Counted from the stretch's first letter, positions 12,297 to 22,280 are shown. The stretch is 64,000 nt of DNA from Streptomyces sp. NA02950 (GCF_013364155.1 NZ_CP054916.1:1797001-1861000); one strand, 5' to 3'. Notes: a model not told the origin generated them from the sequence alone. Program-made: numbers and translations.

Positions 12297-12302
12297 CTTT
12301 CC

Positions 12303-14177
12303 TCAGCCGTCGTTCTTGCGCTGCCTGTTGAACTTGTCGACCCACTTCTGGTGTTCGGCGTAGGTCTTGGAGAACTGGCTCGTCTTGCCGTCGAGCGAGA
12401 TGAAGTAGTACCAGCCGTCGTCGGTCGGGTTCATCGCCGCCTTGAGCGCGTCCTCGCCCGGGTTGCCGATCGGGCCGGGCGGCAGACCGGCGTAGAAGTA
12501 CGTGTTGTACGGGTTGTTGTACTTCTTGATCTCGTTGATCGGGATATCGATCTTGCTCTGGTTCTTGATGTAGTTGTAGGTGGAGTCGAACTCCAGCTTG
12601 CCGTTGGTCTCGGTGTTGCCCGGCTTGAGCCGGTTGTAGACCACTTCGGACATCTTGCGGAAGTCGCTGTGGGTGACGCCCTCCGCCTGCACCAGGCTGG
12701 CGACGGTGATCAGTTGGAGCGGCGACTTCAGGCCCAGCTCCTTCGCCTTGCCCTCCAGGTCCTGCTTGGCGTAGTTCTGCCGGGCCAGAGCGACCATCTT
12801 GCGCAGGATGTCCTTGGGCTTGGCGCCCTCGCCCACGCTGTAGCGGGACGGGTAGAGGAATCCTTCCAGCGGATCCTTGATCTTGGCGTTGCCATCGGCC
12901 CAGGAGGGCAGGCCGAGGTTCTTGGCCTCCTTCTTGGCGATACCCGCGGTGGTACCGGACTTGAGGCCGATCTTCTTGTCCATGGCCGCGTAGACCGTGG
13001 CGTTGCGCATGCCCTCGGTGACGATCAGCGCGTTGCTGCTCGTCGGGTCGGTCATCATCTTGACCGCGGCCGCGCCGGACATCTCCTTGTGCAGGGTGTA
13101 GCTGCCGGGCTGGATGACCTTGCCGCTGTCCTCCACCGCCTTCACAAAGGCGCGGCTGCTCTTGACCACGCCCTTGTTGGTGAGGATGTCGCCGATCGTG
13201 GCGCCGCCCGAGCCCTCGGGGATCTCGACGGAGACCGAACCGGCGCCCGCGCCTGAGTAGTCCGGCGCCGGGCCGAAGCGGCTCTGCCAGAAGTCGTAGG
13301 CGAAGTAGCCGCCCCCGCCGACCACACCCACCAGGGCGACGGTGACGAACAGACAGGCAACACCACTGCGGCGCTTGGCGGGTTTACCCGATCCGCCCTT
13401 CTTGCCTCGGCGCTCATCGCCGTCGGCGTCGTCGTCCCCGTCATCCATGGCGTCCATGTCGTCCGACGGGATCCGGCCACGACTGCCCTTGCCGTCCTGG
13501 AAGAAGGGGTGGTCCTCCTCGCGCCCGGCGGGCTCGTCCGCGGCCGGTTCCTCCGCGGCGGGCTCCTGGGGCACCCGCCGCATCTGCTGCGTCCGCGGGG
13601 CCTCCGGCCGTATCCGCGGCATCGCCTGCGTCTGTGGCGCCGCCTGCGGTACCTGCTGCTGATAGCCGTCCTGGGCGTAGTAGTCGCCGGGAGCCGGGGC
13701 GCCCTGGCCGCCGCCGTACGGGTCGGCGGGCCGGGCGTACGGGTCGTGCGGGTCGAGGCCGTCGCCGTAGGTGCCCTCCCAGCCGCCGCCCGCGTAGTTC
13801 CGCGGCTGCTGCTGCGGGTAGCCGCCGTTTTGGCCGTCCCACTGGGACTGCTGGGGGTGCTGGAACTGCTGGAACTGCTGGGGGTCCTGGGGATAACCGT
13901 GGGGATCGCGCTGGTGCCCGTACGGGTCCTGGCCGTAGGGGCCCTGGGCGTAGGAATCCTGCCCGTAGGAGTCCTGGCCGTAAGGGTCCTGGCCATAGCC
14001 GCCCTGACCGTGGCCGCCCTGCCCGTACGGGTCCTGGGCGTAGGAGTCCTGCCCGTAGGGGGCCTGGGAGTGGGGGTCCTGACCGGTGACCGCCTGGTGT
14101 CCCCACCCCTGGTCCCCGTACAGCGGGTCCTCGGGATGCCACGGTTGGGAGCCGGAACCCCGGCCGTACTCAGTCAT
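12303..14177 (-). CDS. mltG: Endolytic transglycosylase MltG with long repetitive N-terminus
   Basis: MltG cuts nascent peptidoglycan in the membrane and so limits glycan length. The ATG at 14177 has AGGGG upstream and gives 624 residues, far longer than the usual 340-400. About 200 N-terminal residues are Gln/Gly/Tyr/Asp/Pro-rich repeats of the type YGQDSYGQDPYGQ, followed by an acidic and basic linker, one membrane helix near residue 290 (VACLFVTVALVGVVGGGGYFA) and the YceG domain. The catalytic Glu is expected in TVASLVQAEGVTH; the signatures VVYNRLKPG and NPYNTYFYAGLPPGPIGNPG follow. The cytoplasmic tail may be a disordered scaffold. ruvX lies 91 bp upstream. Confidence 0.92.
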   Translation of the reverse strand: MTEYGRGSGSQPWHPEDPLYGDQGWGHQAVTGQDPHSQAPYGQDSYAQDPYGQGGHGQGGYGQDPYGQDSYGQDSYAQGPYGQDPYGHQRDPHGYPQDPQQFQQFQHPQQSQWDGQNGGYPQQQPRNYAGGGWEGTYGDGLDPHDPYARPADPYGGGQGAPAPGDYYAQDGYQQQVPQAAPQTQAMPRIRPEAPRTQQMRRVPQEPAAEEPAADEPAGREEDHPFFQDGKGSRGRIPSDDMDAMDDGDDDADGDERRGKKGGSGKPAKRRSGVACLFVTVALVGVVGGGGYFAYDFWQSRFGPAPDYSGAGAGSVSVEIPEGSGGATIGDILTNKGVVKSSRAFVKAVEDSGKVIQPGSYTLHKEMSGAAAVKMMTDPTSSNALIVTEGMRNATVYAAMDKKIGLKSGTTAGIAKKEAKNLGLPSWADGNAKIKDPLEGFLYPSRYSVGEGAKPKDILRKMVALARQNYAKQDLEGKAKELGLKSPLQLITVASLVQAEGVTHSDFRKMSEVVYNRLKPGNTETNGKLEFDSTYNYIKNQSKIDIPINEIKKYNNPYNTYFYAGLPPGPIGNPGEDALKAAMNPTDDGWYYFISLDGKTSQFSKTYAEHQKWVDKFNRQRKNDG

Positions 14178-14268
14178 CGAACCCCTAGCGACGGTGGTGG
14201 CGGCCGCGGGTGGTGCTGGGGGCACGGGTTGCGGCTGCCATGTCGCGCGGAACGTTACCGTATCGCGA

Positions 14269-14733
14269 TCAGATGACCACTTCGACGGCCTCTCCCGGTG
14301 GCCGTCCCGAGGTACGCTCCGCCTCCAGCGAGCTCTGCAGGATGACCACGGCGGCTGCCTGGTCAACCACCGAACGGCCCTTCTTGGACGTCACGCCGGA
14401 AGCGCGCAGCCCCTGGGACGCTGTGACGGTGGTCATACGCTCGTCGACCAGCCGCACCGGCACCGGCTGCACCCGCCGCGCCAACTCCCGCGCGAAGGTA
14501 CGGACCTTGGCCGCGGCCGGCCCCTCACGTCCGCTGAGCGAACGCGGCAGGCCGACCACCACCTCGATGGGTTCGTACTCCTCGACGATCGCCGCCAGCC
14601 GCTTGTGTGCCGCCGGGACGTCACGCCCGGGCACGGTCTCCACGGGGGTGGCGAGGATCCCGTCGGGGTCGCACGAGGCGACCCCGATCCGGGCGTCCCC
14701 GACGTCGATGGCGATCCTTCTGCCGCGCCGCAC
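14269..14733 (-). CDS. ruvX: Holliday junction resolvase-like / pre-16S rRNA nuclease YqgF
   Basis: An RNase H-fold nuclease of the YqgF/RuvX family, implicated in 16S rRNA 5' maturation. The 154-residue protein begins with the catalytic AIDVGDARIGVASCDP and continues with VVVGLPRSLSGREGPAA, RLVDERMTTV and the C-terminal Asp in VVDQAAAVVILQ. It lies five bases after alaS, a linkage seen in many bacteria, and precedes mltG. Confidence 0.93.
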   Translation of the reverse strand: MRRGRRIAIDVGDARIGVASCDPDGILATPVETVPGRDVPAAHKRLAAIVEEYEPIEVVVGLPRSLSGREGPAAAKVRTFARELARRVQPVPVRLVDERMTTVTASQGLRASGVTSKKGRSVVDQAAAVVILQSSLEAERTSGRPPGEAVEVVI

Positions 14734-14738
14734 GACGG

Positions 14739-17408
14739 TCAGGCCGATTCCGCGACGAGCCGCTCGACGGCCTCGATGGCCTCGGCGACGGCGTCCGGGT
14801 TCTGGCCGCCGCCCTGGGCGACGTCCGGCTTGCCGCCGCCTCCGCCGCCGAGCGTCTTGGCGGCGGTGCGGACCAGGTCACCGGCCTTCAGACCGCGCTC
14901 ACGGGCGGCCTCATTGGTGGCGATGACGGTCAGCGGACGGCCGTTGGCGACCGTGAACAGGGCGGTGACGGTGGGGCGGTCGCCCGGGACGCGCCCGCGC
15001 ACGTCCAGCACCAGCTTGCGGAGATCGTCGGCGGAGGTGCCGTCCGGCACCCGGGCGGCGACCAGGGCCACGCCCCGGACGTCCGTGGCGCCCGCGGCGA
15101 GACCGGCGGCGGCCTGGAGCACCTTCTCGGCGCGGAACCGCTCGATCTCCTTCTCGGCCTCCTTGAGCTTGGTGAGCATGCCGGAGATCTTCTCCGGAAG
15201 CTCCTCCGGACGCCCCTTGACCAGCTCGGTCAGCCGGGAGACGACGGTGTGCTCACGGGCGAGGAAGTTGTAGGCGTCCACGCCCACCAGGGCCTCGACC
15301 CGGCGTACGCCGGAGCCGATGGAGGACTCGCCGAGCAGCTTCACCAGACCCAGCTGGGCGGTGTTGTGCACATGCGTACCACCGCACAGCTCCTTGGAGA
15401 AGTCGCCGATGGTCACCACGCGCACCCGGTCGCCGTACTTCTCGCCGAACTCGGCGATGGCCCCCTGCTTCTTGGCCTCGTCCATGCTCATCACCTCGGC
15501 GGTGACGTCGAGTTCACGGGAGAGGACCTCGTTGATCTTCTGCTCGACGTCGGTGAGCACCGCGCCGGGCACGGCGGTCGGCGAGCCGAAGTCGAAGCGG
15601 AAGCGGCCCGGCGAGTTCTCCGAACCGGCCTGGGCGGCGGTCGGACCGAGGGCGTCGCGCAGCGCCTGGTGGGTGAGGTGGGTGGCGCTGTGGGCGCGGG
15701 CGATGGCACGGCGGCGCGTGACGTCGATCTGGGCGTGGGCGCCGGAGCCGACCGTCACCTCGCCGACCTGGACGACGCCCTTGTGCACGCTGACGCCGGG
15801 CACCGGCTGCTGGACGTCCCGCACCTCGACAACGGCGCCGGAGTCCAGCTTGATCTTGCCGGTGTCGGCGAGCTGCCCGCCGCCCTCGGCGTAGAAGGGG
15901 GTGCGGTCCAGGACGACCTCGACATCGTCGCCCTCGACAGCGGCGGGTGAGGACACCCCGTCGACCAGCAGCCCGACGACGGTGGACTCGCCCTGGGTGT
16001 CGGTGTAGCCGGTGAAGACGGTGGCGCCGGAGCTGTCGGCCACCTCACGGTAGGCGGACAGGTCGGCGTGGCCGGTCTTCTTGGCTTTGGCGTCGGCCTT
16101 GGCGCGCTCCCGCTGCTCCTTCATCAGGCGGCGGAAGCCCTCCTCGTCCACGCTCAGGCCCTGTTCGGCGGCCATCTCGAGGGTGAGGTCGATCGGGAAG
16201 CCCCAGGTGTCGTGGAGCAGGAACGCCTTGTCGCCGGGGAGGACGCTGCCACCGGAGGCCTTGGTGTCGGTGACGGCGGTGTCGAGGATGTTGGTACCGG
16301 CCTTCAGCGTCTTGAGGAAGGCCGACTCCTCGGCGAGGGCGACGGTCTCGATGCGCTTGCGGTCGGTGAGCAGCTCCGGGTACTGCTGGCCCATCGTCTT
16401 CAGGACGACGTCGACCAGTTCGCCGACGACCGGGCCGGTGGCGCCGAGGATGCGCATGTTGCGGATGGCGCGGCGCATGATGCGGCGCAGCACATAGCCG
16501 CGGCCCTCGTTGCCGGGGGTGACGCCGTCGCCGATGAGCATGACGGAGGTGCGCATGTGGTCGGCGACCACGCGCAGCGAGACGTCGCTGTCATGGGCGG
16601 CGCCGTAGGCGACCCCGGTCAGCTCGGTGGCCTTGTCCATGACCACGCGCAGGGTGTCGGTCTCGTACATGTTGCGCACGCCCTGGAGGATCATGGCGAG
16701 GCGCTCGAGGCCGAGACCGGTGTCGATGTTCTTGGAGGGGAGCTCGCCGAGGATCGGGAAGTTTTCCTTGCCCTCGCCCGGACCGCGCTCGTACTGCATG
16801 AAGACCAGGTTCCAGATCTCCACGTAGCGCTCGTCGTTGACGGCCGGGCCGCCCTCCTCGCCGAACTCCGGACCCCGGTCGTAGTTGATCTCGGAGCAGG
16901 GGCCGCAGGGGCCGGGGACGCCCATGGACCAGTAGTTGGGGCCCATGCCCAGGCGCTGGATGCGTGTCGCGGGGACGCCGATGACATCGCGCCAGATGCG
17001 CTCGGCCTCGTCGTCCTGCTCGTAGACGGTGATCCACAGCCGCTCGGGGTCCAGACCGTAGCCGCCGTCCTCGACGGAGCCGGTCAGCAGCTCCCAGGCG
17101 TAGCGGATGGCGCCTTCTTTGAAGTAGTCGCCGAAGGAGAAGTTGCCGCACATCTGGAAGAAGGTGCCGTGCCGGGTGGTCTTGCCGACCTCTTCGATGT
17201 CCGGGGTGCGGACGCACTTCTGCACGCTGACGGCCCGGTCGTAGGGCGGCTTGACCTCGCCGAGGAAGTACGGCTTGAAGGGCACCATGCCCGCGGGGAC
17301 CAGGAGCAGCGTCGGGTCGTCCGCGATGAGCGACGCCGACGGCACGACGGTGTGCCCGCGCTCTTCGAAGAAGCGCAGCCAGCGGCGGCGGATTTCAGCC
17401 GACTCCAT
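14739..17408 (-). CDS. alaS: Alanyl-tRNA synthetase
   Basis: Charges tRNA-Ala and edits mischarged Ser or Gly. The 889-residue protein has, in order, the class II catalytic core ([18 protein letters not shown] near residue 85, [10 protein letters not shown] near 240), the editing domain with zinc-binding HSATHLTH and the CGGTH motif near residue 680, and a C-terminal Gly-rich DHHA1 segment ([16 protein letters not shown]). Its start overlaps the stop of the upstream small membrane-protein gene by one base (TGATG), and ruvX follows, suggesting one transcript from the DUF948 gene through mltG and aroE. Confidence 0.97.
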   Translation of the reverse strand: MESAEIRRRWLRFFEERGHTVVPSASLIADDPTLLLVPAGMVPFKPYFLGEVKPPYDRAVSVQKCVRTPDIEEVGKTTRHGTFFQMCGNFSFGDYFKEGAIRYAWELLTGSVEDGGYGLDPERLWITVYEQDDEAERIWRDVIGVPATRIQRLGMGPNYWSMGVPGPCGPCSEINYDRGPEFGEEGGPAVNDERYVEIWNLVFMQYERGPGEGKENFPILGELPSKNIDTGLGLERLAMILQGVRNMYETDTLRVVMDKATELTGVAYGAAHDSDVSLRVVADHMRTSVMLIGDGVTPGNEGRGYVLRRIMRRAIRNMRILGATGPVVGELVDVVLKTMGQQYPELLTDRKRIETVALAEESAFLKTLKAGTNILDTAVTDTKASGGSVLPGDKAFLLHDTWGFPIDLTLEMAAEQGLSVDEEGFRRLMKEQRERAKADAKAKKTGHADLSAYREVADSSGATVFTGYTDTQGESTVVGLLVDGVSSPAAVEGDDVEVVLDRTPFYAEGGGQLADTGKIKLDSGAVVEVRDVQQPVPGVSVHKGVVQVGEVTVGSGAHAQIDVTRRRAIARAHSATHLTHQALRDALGPTAAQAGSENSPGRFRFDFGSPTAVPGAVLTDVEQKINEVLSRELDVTAEVMSMDEAKKQGAIAEFGEKYGDRVRVVTIGDFSKELCGGTHVHNTAQLGLVKLLGESSIGSGVRRVEALVGVDAYNFLAREHTVVSRLTELVKGRPEELPEKISGMLTKLKEAEKEIERFRAEKVLQAAAGLAAGATDVRGVALVAARVPDGTSADDLRKLVLDVRGRVPGDRPTVTALFTVANGRPLTVIATNEAARERGLKAGDLVRTAAKTLGGGGGGKPDVAQGGGQNPDAVAEAIEAVERLVAESA

Positions 17409-17725
17409 CAGTGGTCCTCATTTCCGGCGGTGTGGTGGGGGTGGATGAGCTGGGCGCGGCCGCGCTGGGCGGGCAGCTGCCGGACGTCGTTGGCGGGCGC
17501 CGCGGTGAGCCCCAGGGCGTCCTTGAGCGCCGCCTCGCGGTCGGCCATGCCGTCCCGCACATCGAGTGCGAAGACCTTGATCCGCCGGCCCGCGAGCACC
17601 GCCCGGTCGGCGGCCTGCGCCGCCAGGCTCTCCGGGGTGAGCTGGTTGAGCTTGCGGTTGACCTTGGTGGTGGCCCACACGCCGGCGGCGACGCCGGTGG
17701 TGAACCAGAACGTGCGGCGGAACAT
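17408..17725 (-). CDS. Small DUF6167-like protein upstream of alaS
   Basis: A 105-residue protein of unknown function with a short hydrophobic N-terminus ([21 protein letters not shown]) and a charged helical remainder. It resembles the DUF6167 proteins found between a DUF948 protein and alaS in Streptomyces. The pairing suggests a joint role at the membrane, but no motif points to an activity. Confidence 0.75.
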   Translation of the reverse strand: MFRRTFWFTTGVAAGVWATTKVNRKLNQLTPESLAAQAADRAVLAGRRIKVFALDVRDGMADREAALKDALGLTAAPANDVRQLPAQRGRAQLIHPHHTAGNEDH

Positions 17726-17733
17726 CCGGTCTG

Positions 17734-18174
17734 TCAGCCCTTCGATCCACGGTTGCGGCGGCCGCCCCAGCGGGCGGACGGCAGGGTCTTGCCGACGACG
17801 ACGGTGCGCGCGGGCCGCTCGTCCGGGCGCCCCTTGCGGCCGATCGCGCGGCGTACGCCGTAGCCGAACGCGGCCACCTTGACCAGCGGTCCGCCGAAGG
17901 CGGTGGAGACGGTCGAGGAGAGCGCGGAGGCGTTGGAGGTGACCTCCTGGACGTCGGCGGCGATCGAGTCCACCCGGGCGAGCTGGGTGTTGGCCGAGCG
18001 GACGGTCGCGGACGCCTCACCGAGCAGCGGCACGGCCTGCTCGGTGACCTCGGCCACCAGCTTGGTGGTCGCCTTGAGCGTCTGCGCGAGCCTCACCAGC
18101 GCGAAGGCGAGGAAGGACACGAGGATCGCCCAGAAGACGGCCACGAGGATCCCGGCCACCTCTCCACCGGACAC
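17734..18174 (-). CDS. DUF948 membrane protein
   Basis: A 146-residue protein with one strong N-terminal membrane helix (IFWAILVSFLAFALVRL-like, about residues 8-28) followed by a coiled-coil-prone segment (TLKATTKLVAEVTEQAVPLLGEA) and a basic tail. This is the DUF948 architecture of actinobacteria. It lies eight bases upstream of the DUF6167 gene, so the two are an operon. Function unknown; homologues are often membrane-anchored coiled coils. Confidence 0.78.
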   Translation of the reverse strand: MSGGEVAGILVAVFWAILVSFLAFALVRLAQTLKATTKLVAEVTEQAVPLLGEASATVRSANTQLARVDSIAADVQEVTSNASALSSTVSTAFGGPLVKVAAFGYGVRRAIGRKGRPDERPARTVVVGKTLPSARWGGRRNRGSKG

Positions 18175-18358
18175 GTTGCACCGCTCCCCTGCTGCCGCTC
18201 GTTGTCGTATGAGTCGTCCGTCGCCCGCCGCTCTCGGGCGGTCATCCGGGCGCGGGCGGCAGGTATCGACCTTATCGCGCCGCGCGGGCCCACCTGAAAC
18301 GCATTGGTGTCCCGTGCTCGCGGCCGCCGGGGACCGGACCGGGCAGGCGGGACGAAAC

Positions 18359-18403
18359 GGCCCGCGGGCCCCCGCCGACCGGTGTCGAGGGAACCCGCGG
18401 GCC
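18359..18403 (-). terminator. Probable rpsD terminator
   Basis: Ten-base arms GGCCCGCGGG (18359-18368) and CCCGCGGGCC (18394-18403) with a 25-base loop, just downstream of the rpsD stop. There is no T-run on the minus strand, as is common in Streptomyces. Confidence 0.55.
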
Positions 18404-18428
18404 GGGTGAGTACGCGGTGTCCGCCGGA

Positions 18429-19040
18429 TCAGCGGGCGTAGTACTCGACGACGAGCTGCTCGTCGCAGATCACCGGGATCTCCTTGCGGTTGGGGTCCCG
18501 GTCCAGACGGAAGGCGAGCGCCTTCAGGTTGACCTGAAGGTAGCGCGGGGTCTCGCCGTCGGGGGCGTAGCCGCCCTCACGGGCCACCTGGAAGGGGTGC
18601 TTGTCGCGGCTGCGCTCGCGGACCATCACCACGTCGTCCGGGCGGACGCGGAAGGAGGGCTTGTCGACCTTGCGGCCGTTGACGTCGATGTGACCGTGGA
18701 CCACCATCTGGCGGGCCTGGTAGATCGTGCGGGCGATACCGCTCCGCAGGACGAGCGCGTCCAGACGGCGCTCAAGCTCGACGATCAGGGCTTCGCCCGT
18801 CTTGCCTTCGACCTTCCGAGCGCGGTCGTAGGCACGGGCCATCTGGCGCTCACTGATGTCGTACTGAGCGCGCAGACGCTGCTTCTCCAGCAGACGGACC
18901 TTGTAGTCACTGGTCTGCTTGCGGCCACGGCCGTGCTCACCCGGCGGGTACGGGCGGGCTTCGAAGTACTTGACGGCCTTCGGGGTCAGCGCGATGCCGA
19001 GCGCTCGCGACTTCTTGACCTTGGGACGCGACTGGTTCAC
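18429..19040 (-). CDS. rpsD: 30S ribosomal protein S4, zinc-free form
   Basis: Primary 16S rRNA binding protein that starts 30S assembly. The 203-residue protein starts with GTG at 19040 behind a GGAGG. The N-terminal region that carries four zinc-binding Cys in other bacteria has none here, so this is the C-minus form. The S4 RNA-binding domain spans about residues 93-155 ([20 protein letters not shown], then [20 protein letters not shown]). It stands alone rather than in the rpsM-rpsK-rpoA operon. Its start is only 55 bp from the divergent DUF2470 gene, and an iron-box-like sequence lies between them. Confidence 0.97.
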   Translation of the reverse strand: MNQSRPKVKKSRALGIALTPKAVKYFEARPYPPGEHGRGRKQTSDYKVRLLEKQRLRAQYDISERQMARAYDRARKVEGKTGEALIVELERRLDALVLRSGIARTIYQARQMVVHGHIDVNGRKVDKPSFRVRPDDVVMVRERSRDKHPFQVAREGGYAPDGETPRYLQVNLKALAFRLDRDPNRKEIPVICDEQLVVEYYAR

Positions 19041-19062
19041 GTGGAACGAACCTCCATGTACG

Positions 19063-19081
19063 TTAGGTTAGCCTTACCTTA
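19063..19081. promoter_or_regulatory. Iron box (DmdR/IdeR-type operator) between rpsD and the DUF2470 gene
   Basis: TTAGGTTAGCCTTACCTTA differs from the actinobacterial iron-repressor consensus TTAGGTTAGSCTAACCTAA at two positions. It lies 14 bp upstream of the DUF2470 ATG at 19096 and 22 bp upstream of rpsD. A bound DmdR1 dimer pair would cover the promoter of the DUF2470 gene and possibly part of the rpsD promoter. The match is direct; the regulator is inferred from DmdR1 in Streptomyces. Confidence 0.7.
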
Positions 19082-19095
19082 GCCGAGGAGAACGC

Positions 19096-19977
19096 ATGTT
19101 TCGACCTGGGATCCCCCTGCCCAGCACTGGTCAGAGCGCCGAGAAGGGTCAGCCGCGTCCCATGGCAGACACTCTGCGCCCGACGGCGGCGGAGCGCATA
19201 CGTACTCTCGTGGATGCCAAGGCTACGGCGTCTTTGACGATTCCCGGAATCGAGGCCCCGGACGACCTCGGAGCCCATGAGCCGGCGGCCCGCACCATGA
19301 CCCCCGAGGGGGACGTCCTGCTGCTGGTCCCCGGCGGCTCCCCGGCGGCCCGCGCCGCCGCGTACGCCCAGCACGACGACCTGGCCTGCGTGATGGAGAT
19401 CACGGACGTCGCCCCCGTCGCCATGCCCCACCGGATCCGCGGCCGGGCCTGGATCTCCGGCTGGCTCACCCCGGTGCGCAACGGCGAGCGGGCGGCCGGG
19501 GCGGCCCTGATGGCCGAGCGGCACCCGGTCGGGGAGCTGCTCGGGCTGCGGGAGGCGCTGCTGCCCGGCTCCGGCAACGGCTCCTCTCCCCGGACCTCGT
19601 GGACGCTGCTGCGGCTGGAGGTCGCCGAGGCGTGTGTGGACGACCTGTGGGGCGCCGACGACGTCGAGCCGGAGGAGCTCGCCGTGGCCGCGCCCGATCC
19701 GCTGGCGCAGCACGAGGCCGATCTGCTCCAGCATCTGCACGCCGCCCACAGCGACCAGGTGCGCGGCCTGTGCAAGCTGCTCGGCGAGCGCTCGTCGCCG
19801 GCCTGCGCCCGGGGCGAGGCGATCCCGGTGGCCCTGGACCGCTTCGGGCTGCGGGTCCGCTTCACCGACGACTCCGGCCGGCCCTTCGACGCGCGCTTCG
19901 ACTTCCCCGAGCCGGTGCGCAATGTGTCCGAACTGCGGCGGGCGATGCACCTGCTGTTCGACGCGGCGGCCGGATGA
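19096..19977 (+). CDS. DUF2470 (HugZ-like) protein, probably iron regulated
   Basis: A 293-residue protein. The N-terminal two thirds resemble the split-barrel flavin reductase/pyridoxamine oxidase fold (EGDVLLLVPGGSPAARAAAYA, VAPVAMPHRIRGRAWISGWLTPV). The last 80 residues form a DUF2470 domain (ADLLQHLHAAHSDQVRGLCKLL). In HugZ-type proteins this combination binds and breaks down haem, and an upstream iron box supports a role in iron acquisition. The ATG at 19096 has GAGGAG six to eleven bases upstream. The ATG at 19162 is an alternative that leaves more room for a promoter under the iron box. Haem binding is inferred, not shown. Confidence 0.8.
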   Translation: MFRPGIPLPSTGQSAEKGQPRPMADTLRPTAAERIRTLVDAKATASLTIPGIEAPDDLGAHEPAARTMTPEGDVLLLVPGGSPAARAAAYAQHDDLACVMEITDVAPVAMPHRIRGRAWISGWLTPVRNGERAAGAALMAERHPVGELLGLREALLPGSGNGSSPRTSWTLLRLEVAEACVDDLWGADDVEPEELAVAAPDPLAQHEADLLQHLHAAHSDQVRGLCKLLGERSSPACARGEAIPVALDRFGLRVRFTDDSGRPFDARFDFPEPVRNVSELRRAMHLLFDAAAG

Positions 19978-20004
19978 GCCGACCGACCGCATGAGGGGAG
20001 GGCG

Positions 20005-21378
20005 CTACGACGCATCCGGTGCGGGGGGCGCGTCGCCGCGCAGCCGGGCGCGCACCCGCTCGACCACATCGGCGTAACGCGCCTCCGCCCCGTAGCGCGT
20101 CGGCTCGTAGTAGCGCTTGCCGTGGATCTTGTCCGGGGCGTACTGCTGCGCGGCGATCCCGCCCGGGAGGTCGTGCGGATACAGATAGCCCTGGGCGTGG
20201 CCCAGCTTCTCCGCGCCCTTGTAGTGGCCGTCGCGCAGATGCGGCGGCACCGGCCCGGCGAGCCCCGCCCGTACGTCCGCCAGCGCCGCGCCGATCGCCG
20301 TGGTGGCGGCGTTGGACTTGGGCGCGAGGGCCAGCGCGATGGTGGCGTGGCTGAGGGTGAGCGCGGCCTCGGGGAAGCCGATCAGCGCGACCGCCTGCGC
20401 CGCCGCCACGGCGGTGGGCAGCGCGGTGGGATCGGCAAGGCCGATGTCCTCGCTCGCCGAGATCATCAGCCGCCGGGCGATGAACCGCGGGTCCTCCCCC
20501 GCCTCGATCATCCGCGCCAGGTAGTGCAGCGCCGCGTCCACGTCCGAACCGCGGATGGACTTGATGAGGGCGCTCGCCACGTCGTAGTGCTGATCGCCCG
20601 CGCGGTCGTACTTCACCGCGGCGCGGTCGACCGCCTCCTCCAGCGTGGTCAGCGTGATCTCGGCCTCGCCCTTGGCTATCGCCGAACCCGCCCCCGCCTC
20701 CAGCGCGGTCAGCGCGCGCCGGGCGTCACCGCCCGCGATCCGCAGCAGATGCGCCTCGGCCTCCCGGGGCAGGGCGACCGCGCCCCCGAGCCCGCGCTCG
20801 TCGGCCAGCGCCCGGCTCAGCAGCCCGCGCAGATCCTCGTCGGTCAGCGGCTCGAGGGTGAGCAGCAGCGAACGGGACAGCAGCGGGGAGATCACCGAAA
20901 AGTACGGATTCTCGGTGGTGGCGGCGATCAGCGTCACCCAGCGGTTCTCGACGGCGGGCAGCAGGGAGTCCTGCTGGGCCTTGCTGAAGCGGTGGATCTC
21001 GTCGAGGAAGAGCACCGTCTCCCGGCCGTACGCCCCGGAGGACCGGCGCGCCCCGTCGATGACGGCCCGCACCTCCTTGACGCCCGCGGTGATCGCCGAC
21101 AGCTCCACAAAGCGCTTCTGGGTGGCCTGGCTGACCACATACGCCAGGGTGGTCTTGCCGATCCCCGGCGGCCCCCACAGGATCACCGACGACGGCCCGG
21201 CCGGTCCCCCATTGCCCTCACCGACCAGTCGGCGCAACGGGGATCCGGGCCGCAGCAGATGCTGCTGGCCCACCACCTCGTCCAGCGTGCGCGGGCGCAT
21301 GCGCACCGCCAGCGGACTGCTGGCGGGGTCCTTCTCCTGGCGTTCCTCGGCGGCGGCGGTGAACAGGTCTGGCTCCAC
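20005..21378 (-). CDS. rarA: Replication-associated recombination protein RarA (MgsA)
   Basis: AAA+ ATPase related to clamp loaders that acts at stalled replication forks. The 457-residue protein has [16 protein letters not shown] near residue 27, Walker [12 protein letters not shown] near 70, Walker [17 protein letters not shown] near 122 and sensor 1 [13 protein letters not shown] near 150. The C-terminal MgsA domain includes [24 protein letters not shown]. The GTG start at 21378 lies six bases after a PafBC-type -10 element, so the mRNA is probably leaderless. It is convergent with the DUF2470 gene, 27 bp away. Confidence 0.94.
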   Translation of the reverse strand: MEPDLFTAAAEERQEKDPASSPLAVRMRPRTLDEVVGQQHLLRPGSPLRRLVGEGNGGPAGPSSVILWGPPGIGKTTLAYVVSQATQKRFVELSAITAGVKEVRAVIDGARRSSGAYGRETVLFLDEIHRFSKAQQDSLLPAVENRWVTLIAATTENPYFSVISPLLSRSLLLTLEPLTDEDLRGLLSRALADERGLGGAVALPREAEAHLLRIAGGDARRALTALEAGAGSAIAKGEAEITLTTLEEAVDRAAVKYDRAGDQHYDVASALIKSIRGSDVDAALHYLARMIEAGEDPRFIARRLMISASEDIGLADPTALPTAVAAAQAVALIGFPEAALTLSHATIALALAPKSNAATTAIGAALADVRAGLAGPVPPHLRDGHYKGAEKLGHAQGYLYPHDLPGGIAAQQYAPDKIHGKRYYEPTRYGAEARYADVVERVRARLRGDAPPAPDAS

Positions 21379-21384
21379 CCGCGA

Positions 21385-21407
21385 AGCCTATGACACCTCA
21401 CCGACAG
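21385..21407 (-). promoter_or_regulatory. PafBC (RecA-NDp) type DNA-damage promoter of rarA
   Basis: The minus strand reads CTGTCGGTG, eight bases, TAGGCT, six bases, then the rarA GTG. This fits the mycobacterial RecA-independent damage promoter consensus tTGTCRgtg-N8-TAnnnT recognised by PafBC; only the first base differs. The spacing puts the transcript start at the start codon. A second copy lies before ruvC. Confidence 0.72.
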
Positions 21408-21440
21408 GAGGGTTTCCGGTGACGCCCGGCGGCGGGAACG

Positions 21441-22097
21441 TCAGCCCTGGGCTCCGGTCCAGAAGTCCCACCAGCGAGTCAGGATCATCATGCCGATGAT
21501 GCCGACCCACAGCACCGGCACCACCCAGTGGAACTCCAGCAGTCCGCGCCGGAGCCCGTCGGGCGCCGGGAGGTAGCCGTGCTTGATGTTGTAGCCGGTG
21601 ACGTAGCAGAACATCACGATGGTGGCGACCCAGGCCAGGCAGCACCACAGGCACAGCGAGCCGATGACGTACAGCGACTGGTACTGGAGCCAGGTGACGA
21701 ACGCGACGCCGAAGAGCGTGCCCGCGTTGAAGGTGAGCCAGTACCAGCGCGGGAAGCGGGCCCCGGTCAGCAGGGACACACCCACGCAGATGACGATCCC
21801 GTAGGCGACGAGCCCCAGCATCGGGTTCGGGAAGCCGAACGCCTGGGCCTGGTCGCTCTCCATGATGTTGCCGCAGGAGACGATCGGATTGAGGCTGCAC
21901 CCGGGGGTGAAGGTCTTGCCCTCCGCCTTGGCCTCGAGGATCTTGTTCTTGTCGATCGTGATGACCCAGGCGGCGAGCAGCCCCAGCGCTCCGGTGATCA
22001 CGAGCAGCAGGGCGAAGGCGCGACCGCCTCCCGTCCCGGCCCGCGCGCTCTCCCGCACCTCGCCGGACTCCACGTCGTCCACCACTGTCGTCGCCAT
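21441..22097 (-). CDS. Vitamin K epoxide reductase (VKOR)-family membrane thiol oxidoreductase
   Basis: Regenerates extracytoplasmic disulfide-forming proteins by passing electrons to menaquinone. The 218-residue protein (ATG at 22097) has four to five membrane helices. The outer loop has a Cys pair (GCSLNPIVSCGNIMES, near residues 65-80), and the helix 4 active site is CLWC near residue 150. A partner DsbA-like gene is not adjacent. It precedes rarA by 33 bp between rarA's promoter motif and its own stop, and is divergent from the ABC exporter genes. Confidence 0.88.
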   Translation of the reverse strand: MATTVVDDVESGEVRESARAGTGGGRAFALLLVITGALGLLAAWVITIDKNKILEAKAEGKTFTPGCSLNPIVSCGNIMESDQAQAFGFPNPMLGLVAYGIVICVGVSLLTGARFPRWYWLTFNAGTLFGVAFVTWLQYQSLYVIGSLCLWCCLAWVATIVMFCYVTGYNIKHGYLPAPDGLRRGLLEFHWVVPVLWVGIIGMMILTRWWDFWTGAQG

Positions 22098-22280
22098 ATC
22101 GCCGTCCGTCGCTCTCCCACGTGTCCAGCCCCGTCGGGCACGGCCATTGTGCCGCACCGGGCATCGCCGTACGGCCCCGTTACCACGGCACGGCCATCAT
22201 TCCGTGTCCCCCGTTCGGCGGACATAAGGCCGACCGCCCGGTGGTCCCCGGAATCCGGCCACCGCGCCAGCCTCGTGACC

